From the NCBI RefSeq assembly GCF_014117445.1, contig NZ_CP059851.1:186001-250000 (forward strand): 64,000 nt of DNA, written 5' to 3'. This DNA is from Sandaracinobacteroides saxicola. GTDB lineage: Bacteria; Pseudomonadota; Alphaproteobacteria; Sphingomonadales; Sphingomonadaceae. Below, one piece after another: positions 16,148 to 24,512 of this stretch. The notes beneath the pieces are model-generated. The model did not search any database. It was not told where the DNA came from and saw nothing but the letters and a program-made list of their open reading frames with translations. Every line of letters begins with the position of its first letter. The first letter of the stretch is position 1. The translations under genes were made by a program, and so were the position numbers.

Positions 16148-17811
16148 CGCGATGCCAGCCGCGCCGCGACCTCCAGCCCATAATCCAGCTTCTTCGCCAG
16201 CTTCGGCGCCAGCGTCGCCGATGGCTCCAGCGACGCCGCCTGCGCCCAGGCAAAGCGCGCCTCGATCCGCCGCCCTGCCATCCACAGCGCATCCCCCAGA
16301 TGGTCGGCAATGGTGGGGTCCGCCGGCTCCGCCGCCACCGCCTTCTGCAACAGGCTCACCGCCTCGTCATACCGCCCCTGCCGATACGCCAGCCACCCTG
16401 CCGAATCGATGATCGCGCCATTGTCCGGCTCGGCTTTCAACGCCCGCTCGATCAGCGTCGCCGCCTCCGCCATCTTCAAGCCACGGTCCAGCAGCGAATA
16501 ACCCAGATAGTTCAGCAGCGTCGCATTGTCGGGCGACAGCTCCACCGCCTTGCGCAGGTCCGGCTCCGCCGCCGCCCAGTCGCCGGCCTGCTCCAGCGCC
16601 GAACCGCGCAGGAAGAAAAAGAACGCATCCTCCGGCCGTGCCGGCGTCGGCAGCAGCGCGATCGCCTTGCTCACCGCCGCCGCCGCGGCGCGATAATTGC
16701 CCGCCCGCCGCTCCAGGTCGGCCAGCCGCATCCAGTCCTCCGGCACCACATCCGCCCTCTGCGTCAGCCCGGCCAGCACGTCGCGCGCCGCGTCCATCCG
16801 CTTGGCATCGGCCAGGATCGCCGAGGTCCGCCCGGCCACCGGCCGCACGAACCGCTCGCCCCCCACGCCGCGCAACGCCACCAGCGCCTGTTCGCCCTGG
16901 CCCTGGCGCGCCAGCTGGTCCGCCACCATCAGCAGCGCTTCCGGAAAGTCCGGCGCGGCAAAACTCCCCAACCGGGCGAAATACAGCGATACCGGGTTCG
17001 CCCGCTCCCGCGACAGGTCGGCCGACACCCGCAGGAACAGGTTCGCCACGCCGTCCGCCGGCCGCAGCAACAGCCCGCCGCTCTCCCGGTCGCCGATGTC
17101 CCGGCCTGCCAGCAGCTTCGCCCGCGCCGCCGCCAGCTGCGCGTCGTCCCGCGGCCCGCCGCCCAGCATGGTGATCGCCGCGTCGCGCCGCCCCACCTTC
17201 ACCAGGCAGGCCGCCGCCGCCACCCGCAGCCGCGGCACATTGGCACCCTCGGTCGCCACGATCGCGCCAAAGGCCTCCGCCGCCTCGTCCCACCGCCCCG
17301 CCGCCGCCAGCATGTGGGCGCGGTTCTCCTCCATGTAGCTGCGGGCGATGCCGCGCTCCGTCGGCACCTCCAGCCGCGCCAGCGCCGCCTCCGGCCGGCC
17401 GGCCCCCAGCAGGCCCCAGGCCTCCAGGATCGGCTTGATGATGGCGATGCTGCCGCCATCCTCGAACTTCGCAGTCGCTGCGGCAAAGCGTGCCCAGTCG
17501 CGCCGGTTCAGCGCCGCCACCGCATTGGTCAGCGCGCTCAGCGCCGTGCCCTTGCCCGAGGCGTCCAGGCTCGCCGCCATGCGATAGGCCAGCCTGGCGT
17601 CGCCGCCCGCCAGCGCCAGCTCGAACGCCCGGCGCGTCAGGTCGGGGTCCTGCGGGTCGGACCGCAGCGCCGTCTCGAAATGCTTGGCCGCCACGTCCAG
17701 CCGCTGGTCGGCGAACGCCAGCCGCCCCTGCACATAGGCCGAAAGGCCCGCGTCCCCCGGCGCCGCCATGGCCGGCCCCGCCAGCAGCAGCGCGAACAGC
17801 AAAGCCCTCAT
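16144..17811 (-). CDS. Exported tetratricopeptide-repeat protein
   Basis: A 555-aa periplasmic or envelope-associated TPR protein with signal peptide (ALLFALLLAGPAMA). TPR-like helical pairs run from about residue 25 to the end. The clearest are near the C-terminus (AVELSPDNATLLNYLGYSLL; AEPDNGAIIDSAGWLAYRQG; PTIADHLGDALWMAGR). Such proteins scaffold other proteins; no partner is evident. The start overlaps the parE stop by four bases (ATGA), and the stop overlaps the ispE start, making a tightly coupled operon parE-TPR-ispE. Confidence 0.85.
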   Translation of the reverse strand: MRALLFALLLAGPAMAAPGDAGLSAYVQGRLAFADQRLDVAAKHFETALRSDPQDPDLTRRAFELALAGGDARLAYRMAASLDASGKGTALSALTNAVAALNRRDWARFAAATAKFEDGGSIAIIKPILEAWGLLGAGRPEAALARLEVPTERGIARSYMEENRAHMLAAAGRWDEAAEAFGAIVATEGANVPRLRVAAAACLVKVGRRDAAITMLGGGPRDDAQLAAARAKLLAGRDIGDRESGGLLLRPADGVANLFLRVSADLSRERANPVSLYFARLGSFAAPDFPEALLMVADQLARQGQGEQALVALRGVGGERFVRPVAGRTSAILADAKRMDAARDVLAGLTQRADVVPEDWMRLADLERRAGNYRAAAAAVSKAIALLPTPARPEDAFFFFLRGSALEQAGDWAAAEPDLRKAVELSPDNATLLNYLGYSLLDRGLKMAEAATLIERALKAEPDNGAIIDSAGWLAYRQGRYDEAVSLLQKAVAAEPADPTIADHLGDALWMAGRRIEARFAWAQAASLEPSATLAPKLAKKLDYGLEVAARLASR

Positions 17812-19781
17812 GCGTCGATCTCCTCGGCGGCCACGCTGGCCGCATGCGCCTGAATGAAGTTGAAACGATGCTCGGGCAAGCGCCCCATCAACCGGTCCAC
17901 CAGATCCTTCACCGCCGCCCGCTCCTCATATTCATGCGGCAGCGTCACGCGGATCAGCGTCCGCCGCGCCGGGTCCATCGTCGTCTCCCGCAGCTGCATC
18001 GGCGCCATCTCGCCCAGCCCCTTGAACCGCCCCATCTCCACCTTCCGCCCCTTGAAGCGCGTCGCCAGCAGCGCGTCACGGTCGGCGTCGTCGCGGGCAT
18101 AGGCGACATCGCCGCCGGCGCTCAGCCGATAGAGCGGCGGCTGCGCCAGATACAGCTTCCCGTCCCGAACAAGGTTGGGCATCTCCTGAAAGAAAAAGGT
18201 CATCAGCAGCGTGGCGATATGCGCCCCATCCACGTCCGCGTCGGTCATGATGATGATGCGCTCGTACCGCAGCGCGTCCGGGCGATAGCGGTCGCGCATC
18301 CCGCACCCCAGCGCCAGCGCCAGATCGGCCACCTCCTGGTTCGCCGCGATCTTCGCGGCCGCCGCGCTCGCCACGTTCAGGATCTTGCCGCGGATGGGCA
18401 GGATCGCCTGCGTCACCCGGTCGCGCGCCTGCTTGGCGCTGCCGCCGGCGCTGTCCCCCTCCACGATGAACAGCTCCGTCCCCTCCGGCGCATCGCGCGA
18501 ACAATCGGTCAGCTTGCCGGGCAGCCGCAGGTTGCGCTTGTTCACCGCGGTCTTGCGCTTGGTCTCGCGCTCCGCCTTGCGCGCCAGCCGCTCGTCCATC
18601 CGCTCCATCACAAAGGCCAGCAGCGCCCGCCCGCGTTCCTGGTTCCCGGTCAGCCAATGGTCGAAATGGTCCTTGACCGCCGCCTCCACCAGCCGCGCCG
18701 CGTCGGCGCTCACCAGCCGGTCCTTGGTCTGGCTCTGGAACTGCGGCTCGCGGATGAACAGGCTCAGCATCACCTCGGCGCCGTTCATCACATCGTCGGG
18801 GGTCAGCTCGGCGGCGCGCTTCTGCCCGACCAGCGCGGCAAAGCCCTTCAAGGATTTGCTCAGCGCCGCCCGCCAGCCGGCTTCGTGCGTGCCGCCGTCC
18901 GGCGTCGGGATTGTGTTGCAATACCAGCTCGCCTCGCCCTCGCCATACAGCGGCCAGGCGCAGGCCCATTCCACCGAGCCCTGGCCGTCGGGAAACGCCA
19001 CCTTGCCGGCGAACGCCTCCTTCGTCGCGGTCTCGCGCTCCCCCACCCGCTCGGCCAGATGGTCCTTCAACCCGCCGGGAAACACGAACACCGCGCTGTC
19101 GGGCACATGCTCGCTCGCCAGCGATGCGTCACAGCGCCAGCGGATTTCCACGCCGCCGAACAGATAGGCCTTGGACCGCGCCAGCCGGTACAGCCGCCCG
19201 GCATCGAACGCCGCGCCCACCCCGAAAATCTCCGCGTCCGGCACGAAGCTCAGCGTGCTGCCGCGCCGGTTCGGCACCGCCCCCAGCTTTTCCAGCGGCC
19301 CCAGCGCCTGCCCCCGGCTGAACCGCTGCCGGAACAGCTCGCGATTGCGCGCCACCTCCACCACCAGCTCGCTCGACAGCGCATTCACCACGCTCACGCC
19401 CACGCCGTGCAACCCGCCGCTGGTGGCATAGGCATCGCCCGAGAATTTGCCGCCGGAATGCAGCATCGTCATGATCACTTCCAGCGCGCTCTTTCCTGGA
19501 TAGCGCGGATGCGGGTCCACCGGGATGCCGCGGCCATTGTCGCTGATGGTCAGCCGGCCGTCGGCCGCCAGGCTCATCTCGATCCGTGTCGCGTGCCCGG
19601 CCACCGCCTCGTCCATGGCATTGTCCAGCACCTCGGCGGCCAGATGGTGCAGCGCGCGGGCATCGACCCCGCCGATATACATGCCCGGCCGCCGCCGCAC
19701 CGGCTCCAGCCCCTCCAGCACCTCGATGTGAGAGGCATTGTAATCGGTGGCGGAGGCGGTGGCGGCAAACAGGTCGGTCAT
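17808..19781 (-). CDS. parE: DNA topoisomerase IV subunit B
   Basis: A 657-aa ATPase subunit of topoisomerase IV, which with ParC unlinks daughter chromosomes. GHKL ATPase motifs: EVLDNAMDEAVAG, ISDNGRGIPVD and SGGLHGVGVSVVNALS in the first 140 residues. The TOPRIM domain shows EGDSAGGSAKQARDR and TDADVDGAHI. It ends with the PMQLRETTMDP-containing tail of the family. The ATG at 19781 (MTDLFAAT) fits the family N-terminus; in-frame starts further upstream add 34 unlikely residues. ParE rather than GyrB is supported by length and by absence of the GyrB insert. First gene of the operon with the TPR gene and ispE. Confidence 0.9.
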   Translation of the reverse strand: MTDLFAATASATDYNASHIEVLEGLEPVRRRPGMYIGGVDARALHHLAAEVLDNAMDEAVAGHATRIEMSLAADGRLTISDNGRGIPVDPHPRYPGKSALEVIMTMLHSGGKFSGDAYATSGGLHGVGVSVVNALSSELVVEVARNRELFRQRFSRGQALGPLEKLGAVPNRRGSTLSFVPDAEIFGVGAAFDAGRLYRLARSKAYLFGGVEIRWRCDASLASEHVPDSAVFVFPGGLKDHLAERVGERETATKEAFAGKVAFPDGQGSVEWACAWPLYGEGEASWYCNTIPTPDGGTHEAGWRAALSKSLKGFAALVGQKRAAELTPDDVMNGAEVMLSLFIREPQFQSQTKDRLVSADAARLVEAAVKDHFDHWLTGNQERGRALLAFVMERMDERLARKAERETKRKTAVNKRNLRLPGKLTDCSRDAPEGTELFIVEGDSAGGSAKQARDRVTQAILPIRGKILNVASAAAAKIAANQEVADLALALGCGMRDRYRPDALRYERIIIMTDADVDGAHIATLLMTFFFQEMPNLVRDGKLYLAQPPLYRLSAGGDVAYARDDADRDALLATRFKGRKVEMGRFKGLGEMAPMQLRETTMDPARRTLIRVTLPHEYEERAAVKDLVDRLMGRLPEHRFNFIQAHAASVAAEEIDA

Positions 19782-20001
19782 CCCCGGCAGCATAGCGGCG
19801 GACCGCGCCGATGGGAACGGGCCGGGAACGGCAATCTGCTGTTGCCGTCGCGCAACAATTTCCGCCCTGCGCTCCGGCCTCATGCTTTTCTTCTTGTGCG
19901 ATGCACAAAACCCCGGCTAAACTTTCTGCCAGAAGGTCTAAACCTCACACCTCCGGACCGCTTGAGCGAGTGGCCACCGTTACCAACAAGAGGAGTGGGG
20001 A

Positions 20002-20727
20002 ATGTCCCGTTTGCTGAACTTCACCGCCGCGCTTGCCGCGACCACCGCCGCGCTCGCCGCCACGCCCGTGCTGGCGCAGGACGAGGCGCCCGCCTGGGCC
20101 ATCACCGGCACCGCTGCCTTCGTCAGCGACTATCGCTTCCGCGGCGTCTCGCTCTCCAACAAGGATCCCGCGGTGCAGGCCAGCATCCAGCTCACCAGCA
20201 AGGCCGGCTTCTTCGTCGGGGCCTGGGGCAGCTCGATCGCCACCTATGGCGGCGCCAATACCGAGGTCGACCTTTATGGCGGCTGGACCGGCCCGCTCGG
20301 GCCGCTGACCGCCACCATCGGCGTCTACAGCTACCTCTATCCGGGCGGCAGCGGCGTCGATGTCTATGAACTCTACGGTTCGCTCGCCGGCACGCTCGGG
20401 CCGGTCACCGCCACCGTCGGCGTCAATGTGGCCCCCGATCAGAAAAACCTGAACCGCAGCAGCCGCTACGCCTATCTCAACCTTGCCGCTGCCATTCCGG
20501 ACACGCCGATCACGCTGAAGGGCAACATCGGCCACGAACAGGGCAGCTTCGTGGTGGACGGCACCGGCACCACCACCAAGAAGTTCGATTACCTGATCGG
20601 CGCCGACATCAAATGGCGCGCGCTCACGCTCGGCCTCGCCTACATCGGCAACGACCTGCCGTCGAAAAACCTGTTCAACACCCCGGCCAAGGACCGCTTC
20701 GTCGTCAGCCTGACCGCCAGCTTCTGA
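20002..20727 (+). CDS. TorF family putative porin
   Basis: A 241-aa outer-membrane beta-barrel of the TorF/Gcw_chp family. A signal peptide (AALAATTAALAATPVLAQ) is followed by the family opening VSDYRFRGVSLSNKDPAVQASI. Repeated amphipathic strands of alternating residues run to the C-terminal aromatic SF, typical of barrel proteins inserted by BamA. GAGGAGTGGGG precedes the ATG. The family is thought to be a porin; the solute is unknown. It faces trigger factor, with a palindromic repeat between the two stops. Confidence 0.85.
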   Translation: MSRLLNFTAALAATTAALAATPVLAQDEAPAWAITGTAAFVSDYRFRGVSLSNKDPAVQASIQLTSKAGFFVGAWGSSIATYGGANTEVDLYGGWTGPLGPLTATIGVYSYLYPGGSGVDVYELYGSLAGTLGPVTATVGVNVAPDQKNLNRSSRYAYLNLAAAIPDTPITLKGNIGHEQGSFVVDGTGTTTKKFDYLIGADIKWRALTLGLAYIGNDLPSKNLFNTPAKDRFVVSLTASF

Positions 20728-20734
20728 CGCCGCC

Positions 20735-20803
20735 ACACCCCTCCTGCCCGGCGCAGCCGAGAGCGGGAGGGGCGACTCGCGTTAGCGAGCGGGGGTGGGT
20801 GCC
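20735..20803. repeat. GC-rich palindromic repeat between convergent genes
   Basis: A simple, un-nested copy: ACACCCCTCC at the left, CGACTCGCG-TTA-GCGAGCG hairpin in the middle and GGGGGTGGGTGCC at the right. It fills most of the gap between the convergent TorF and tig genes and may act as a two-way terminator. Confidence 0.75.
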
Positions 20804-20819
20804 ACCCCCAATTTGGCCA

Positions 20820-22382
20820 CTAAGCCGCGTCGGCCTTCTTCGCCCGCGCCTTCTTCGCCGGCGCGGCGGGCGCTTCGGCGGCGGCTTCCGCCGGCGCGGC
20901 CTCGGCGTCCTTCGCCTTCTTCGCGGCCGGCTTCTTCACCGGCGCCTCTTCGGCCACCGCCTCGGCAGCAACCGCCTTCTTCGCCGGCTTCTTCGTCTTC
21001 ACCGGCGCATGGTCGTGGTCATGGTCATGGCCGCAATCCGGCCCATGCACATGCCCCGGCGTCTCATCCTCGCTCTCGATCGCGGCCTGCAATTCCTCGC
21101 GGCTCACCACGCGGTCGCTGATCTCCGCCTTGCCCAGCAGGAAATCCACCACCTTCTCCTCATACAGCGGTGCCCGCAGCTGCGCCGCCGCCATGGCATT
21201 TTCGCTGAAATATTTGGCGACTTCCTGCTCCTGCCCCGGGAAGCGCCGCGCCTCCTGGGCGACCAGCCGGCTCATCTCCGCCTGCGAGATCTGCACGCCA
21301 TTCGCCTGGCCGATCTCCGACAGCAGCAGCCCCAGCCGCACCCGGCGCTCGGCGATGCGGCGGTAATCCTCGCGCTCGGCATCCAGCTTGCTCGTCGCCT
21401 CGCTGTCGCCCTTGGCTTCTTCCTCCAGCTGCGCCCAGATCTGGTCGAATTCGGCGTCCACCATCGATGGCGGCACGGCGAAATCATGGCTTGCCGCCAG
21501 CTGGTCCAGCAGCTTGCGCTTCAGATGGGTGCGCGTCATGCCGTTCAGCTCGGATTCGACCTGGTCCTTCAGCACCTCTTTCAGCTTCTCCAGGTTTTCC
21601 AGCCCCAGGTTGGTCGCCAGCGTGTCATCGACCGCCACCGGCTTCGCCACCTTCACCGCGGTCACCTTCACCTTGAACTCGGCGGCCTTGCCCGCCAGGT
21701 TGCCGGCGCCATAATCGCTGGGGAAGGTCAGGTTCAGCACCTTCTCGTCGCCGGTCTTCACGCCCACCAGCTGCTCTTCAAAACCCGGGATCAGCCGGCC
21801 GCTGCCCAGCTCCACATCCATGCCCTCGCCGGTGCCGCCCTCGAACGCCACGCCGTCCACGCTGCCGGCGAAATCCATCACCACCTGGTCGCCCATCTTC
21901 GCCTTGTGCTTGGCCGGCGCGTCCTCGAACGCCTTCTGGCTGTCCGCCAGCTTCCGCAGCGCGTCCGCCATGGCGGCGTCATCGGCCTCCACCGTCAGCC
22001 GCTCCAGCTTGATGCCGTCGATCTTCGGCGCCTCAATGACCGGCAGCACTTCCATGTCCACCGTGAACGTCACGTCCTTGCCCTCGGCCAGGTCCGGGTC
22101 CAGATCCACCTTCGGCTGCACCGCCGGGCGCAGGCCGTTGTCGGCCAGCAGCTTGTTGACGCCGTCGTTCACCGCTTCCTTGATCGCCTCACCGCGCAGC
22201 GCCGGCCCGTGCATCTTGCGGATCAGGTTGCCGGGCACCTTGCCGGGGCGGAAACCGGGCATGCGCACCTGCGGCGCCACTTCGGCGATCGCCTTGTCGA
22301 TGCGCGACGCCAGGTCGGCGGCGGGGATGGTGACGCGAAATCCGCGCTTCAGGCCTTCGTTCAGCGTTTCGGCGATGTTCAT
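20820..22382 (-). CDS. tig: Trigger factor with extended C-terminal tail
   Basis: A ribosome-bound chaperone and peptidyl-prolyl isomerase, 520 aa, longer than the usual 430-450. The N-terminal ribosome-binding domain carries GFRPGKVPGNLIRKMHG. The FKBP-type domain follows (GDQVVMDFAGSVDG ... LIPGFEEQLVG), then the helical C-domain. After about residue 440 comes a tail with a His-rich segment (HVHGPDCGHDHDHDHAP) and a Lys/Ala-rich stretch of about 70 residues. ATG at 22382 (MNIAETLNEG) fits the family; the longer frame runs into the tRNA. The tRNA-Leu gene lies 42 bp upstream. Confidence 0.9.
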   Translation of the reverse strand: MNIAETLNEGLKRGFRVTIPAADLASRIDKAIAEVAPQVRMPGFRPGKVPGNLIRKMHGPALRGEAIKEAVNDGVNKLLADNGLRPAVQPKVDLDPDLAEGKDVTFTVDMEVLPVIEAPKIDGIKLERLTVEADDAAMADALRKLADSQKAFEDAPAKHKAKMGDQVVMDFAGSVDGVAFEGGTGEGMDVELGSGRLIPGFEEQLVGVKTGDEKVLNLTFPSDYGAGNLAGKAAEFKVKVTAVKVAKPVAVDDTLATNLGLENLEKLKEVLKDQVESELNGMTRTHLKRKLLDQLAASHDFAVPPSMVDAEFDQIWAQLEEEAKGDSEATSKLDAEREDYRRIAERRVRLGLLLSEIGQANGVQISQAEMSRLVAQEARRFPGQEQEVAKYFSENAMAAAQLRAPLYEEKVVDFLLGKAEISDRVVSREELQAAIESEDETPGHVHGPDCGHDHDHDHAPVKTKKPAKKAVAAEAVAEEAPVKKPAAKKAKDAEAAPAEAAAEAPAAPAKKARAKKADAA

Positions 22383-22424
22383 CAACGGCTCCAGAATAAT
22401 GTTTCCCACGCTCGGACGGTCGCT

Positions 22425-22509
<85 letters not shown>

Positions 22510-22582
22510 GCGCGCTCAGGCGAAGCGCCGCCCTATAGCAGCGCGCCCAAGAAGGGCAAGGCCGGCCTTCATCGCCAGCGCA

Positions 22583-22993
22583 TCAGCCCAGCACGGCGGC
22601 AAACGCCCGCGCCGTCACGATCCGCGTGCCCCCATGGCTCCCCAGCGCCAGCAGGTCCCCCTTGTCCCCCGTCACCAGCCAATCCACCCCGCCGGCCTCA
22701 CACAGCGCCAGCAGATAATCGTCCCGCGGGTCCGGCGAGCGCGACACGGCGCGCAGTCGGTCGGGCATGACGGCGTCCCGCCTGATGCAGTTGATCAGCC
22801 GCCCAACCACGGCGGGCTTCACCGCCCGCTGCATCCAGGGCCGGCGTGACACCTCGCGCAGCTCGTCGATCTGGACATCATGGCTGATCAGCGTGAAACG
22901 TTCCGCCTGCCAGGCTTCGATCATGCCGTCGCCGATGCCACCCTTGGTCAACAGCGCGCTGACCAGAATATTGGTGTCCAGAACAACCCGCAA
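22583..22993 (-). CDS. PIN-domain toxin of a type II toxin-antitoxin pair
   Basis: A 136-aa putative ribonuclease toxin of the PIN family (COG1569 type). Acidic active-site residues are visible in VVLDTNILVSALL (Asp at residue 6), in the middle (HDVQIDELREV) and in SPDPRDDYLLALCEAGG, with WLVTGDKGDLLAL following. The start is a TTG at 22993, two bases from the antitoxin stop, so translation is probably coupled. Partner: the 89-aa gene directly upstream. Probably cleaves RNA when the antitoxin is lost; target unknown. Confidence 0.8.
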   Translation of the reverse strand: MRVVLDTNILVSALLTKGGIGDGMIEAWQAERFTLISHDVQIDELREVSRRPWMQRAVKPAVVGRLINCIRRDAVMPDRLRAVSRSPDPRDDYLLALCEAGGVDWLVTGDKGDLLALGSHGGTRIVTARAFAAVLG

Positions 22994-22994
22994 A

Positions 22995-23264
22995 TCAGGG
23001 TTGCGGATCGAGTTGGTAGCGCCCGGCCTCGCGCATCTCCCGGCGCACGATCGCCAGTTCGGCTTCGATCAACCGATCGATCTCGTCGGAATCGCGGTCC
23101 GCATTGGCCTGCCGCGTCCGTTCGATTTCCAGGGCCAGCAATTGCCGGGTGACGGCCTTGTCGACAAAGGCAGAGACCGCGCGCGTGTCATCGCCCACCA
23201 GCTCACGCACGGCAAGGTCGGTATCGCGCGGCACTTCCACGGTCCAGCGTGCAACGTCATCCAT
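22995..23264 (-). CDS. Antitoxin, ribbon-helix-helix-like
   Basis: An 89-aa protein directly upstream of the PIN toxin. The N-terminal part (WTVEVPRDTDLAVRELVGDD, then AVSAFVDKAVTRQL) looks like a ribbon-helix-helix DNA-binding fold, with a beta strand followed by two helices. The acidic C-terminal helix (about residues 55-85) would cover the toxin. It should bind its own promoter just upstream of 23264. The assignment is from layout and fold pattern, not from a recognised named family. Confidence 0.75.
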   Translation of the reverse strand: MDDVARWTVEVPRDTDLAVRELVGDDTRAVSAFVDKAVTRQLLALEIERTRQANADRDSDEIDRLIEAELAIVRREMREAGRYQLDPQP

Positions 23265-23300
23265 GATGCGGACCTAGCACAGCGCCCCGCTCCGGAAAAG

Positions 23301-24083
23301 CTACCCCAGCCCCACCACATAATGCCATGCCGTCCGCCCGCTGCGGCTGCCCCGCGTCGCCGCAAACTCCAGCGCCGCGCCCCGCTCCCACGCCTTGCCC
23401 GCCGCCTCGGCATGCCGCCGCACCATCTCCAGATACTCGTCCTGCCCCGCCGCATGAAACCCCAGCGTCAGGCCGAACCGGTCCGCCAGCGCCAGCTGGT
23501 CATCCTCCTCGTCCCGCGCGTGTCGAACCTCTGTGCTGGCCACCCGCTGCAACAAATGCCGATGGTTGCTCGTCACCACCAGCCGCACATTGCCCGGCCT
23601 GGCGCGGGTGCCGCCATCCAGCAGGCTGCGCAGCAACCGCGCCTCGCCATCCCCCAGCACCAGATCATCCACCCACACCAGCCACGCCCCCGCCGCCGGC
23701 AGCACCGCGAACAGCGCCGGCAGGCTCCGCAGGTCGCCGGCGGACAGCTCCACCAGCCGCAGCGGCACCCCCACATGCGCCGCCACGCTGCGCACCAGCG
23801 CGCTCTTGCCCATCCCCCGCGCGCCCCACAACAGCATGTCGTGCGCCTGCCCGCCGCGAGACAAGGCCCGCGCGTTCGCCAGCATCGCGTCGCGCTGCCG
23901 ATCCACGCCCACGAACCGCGCCAGCGGCAGCGCCCCCGCCGCCTCCACCGCCTCCAGCCGCGCCCCGTCCCAGCGCAGCACCGCATGCGCCAGCGGGTCG
24001 ATCGCCGCCGGCGGATGGGGCGCCAGCCGCTCCAGCGCATCGGCAATCCGCCCCAGAATCGCCGCCAGATCGCCCACGCGCAT
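23301..24083 (-). CDS. DUF815-type AAA+ ATPase
   Basis: A 260-aa ATPase. Walker A is LLWGARGMGKSALVR near residue 85, Walker B LVWVDDLVLGD near residue 138, and sensor-like LVVTSNHRHLL near residue 170 is followed by an arginine-rich segment (RHARDEEDDQLALADRFGL). This order is typical of DUF815 proteins, whose substrate is unknown. No membrane segment is seen. It is divergent from yajC-secD-secF with about 70 bp between starts; in other alphaproteobacteria DUF815 genes are often beside yajC/secDF. Confidence 0.85.
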   Translation of the reverse strand: MRVGDLAAILGRIADALERLAPHPPAAIDPLAHAVLRWDGARLEAVEAAGALPLARFVGVDRQRDAMLANARALSRGGQAHDMLLWGARGMGKSALVRSVAAHVGVPLRLVELSAGDLRSLPALFAVLPAAGAWLVWVDDLVLGDGEARLLRSLLDGGTRARPGNVRLVVTSNHRHLLQRVASTEVRHARDEEDDQLALADRFGLTLGFHAAGQDEYLEMVRRHAEAAGKAWERGAALEFAATRGSRSGRTAWHYVVGLG

Positions 24084-24156
24084 ATCCCGTTTGAAAAACC
24101 CCGCGCCGCCGTCTATGGGGCGCGGTCAATCAACTCCACCTAATCGAGGTTTCCCG

Positions 24157-24504
24157 ATGTTCGCAACCCCGGCCTATGCCCAGGCCGCCACCGGCGCCGC
24201 AGGCGGCACGTCCGCCTTCCTCATCCAGATCGTGCTGTTGATCCTGCTCTTCGTGATCTTCTGGTTCCTCATCATCCGGCCGCAGCAGAAGCGGCTGAAA
24301 ACCCACCGGGACATGGTGGCCGCCGTCGCCCGCGGTGACGAGGTCGTCACCGGCGGCGGCCTCATCGGCAAGGTCAGCAAGGTGACCGATACCGAGGTCG
24401 AGATCGAACTCGCCCCCACCGTGAAGGTCCGCGCGGTCAAATCCACGCTCACCAGCGTCACGCCAAAGGGCACGCCCGCCGCCGCCAACGACGCGAAGGC
24501 CTGA
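24157..24504 (+). CDS. yajC: Preprotein translocase subunit YajC
   Basis: A 115-aa single-pass membrane protein of the Sec accessory complex. The membrane segment IVLLILLFVIFWFLIIRPQQKR lies at about residues 25-46. It is followed by GDEVVTGGGLIGKV and a basic-to-acidic cytoplasmic domain. The ATG at 24157 follows GAGG. First gene of a yajC-secD-secF operon with 8- and 9-bp spacers. Confidence 0.93.
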   Translation: MFATPAYAQAATGAAGGTSAFLIQIVLLILLFVIFWFLIIRPQQKRLKTHRDMVAAVARGDEVVTGGGLIGKVSKVTDTEVEIELAPTVKVRAVKSTLTSVTPKGTPAAANDAKA

Positions 24505-24512
24505 GCCCGGTC

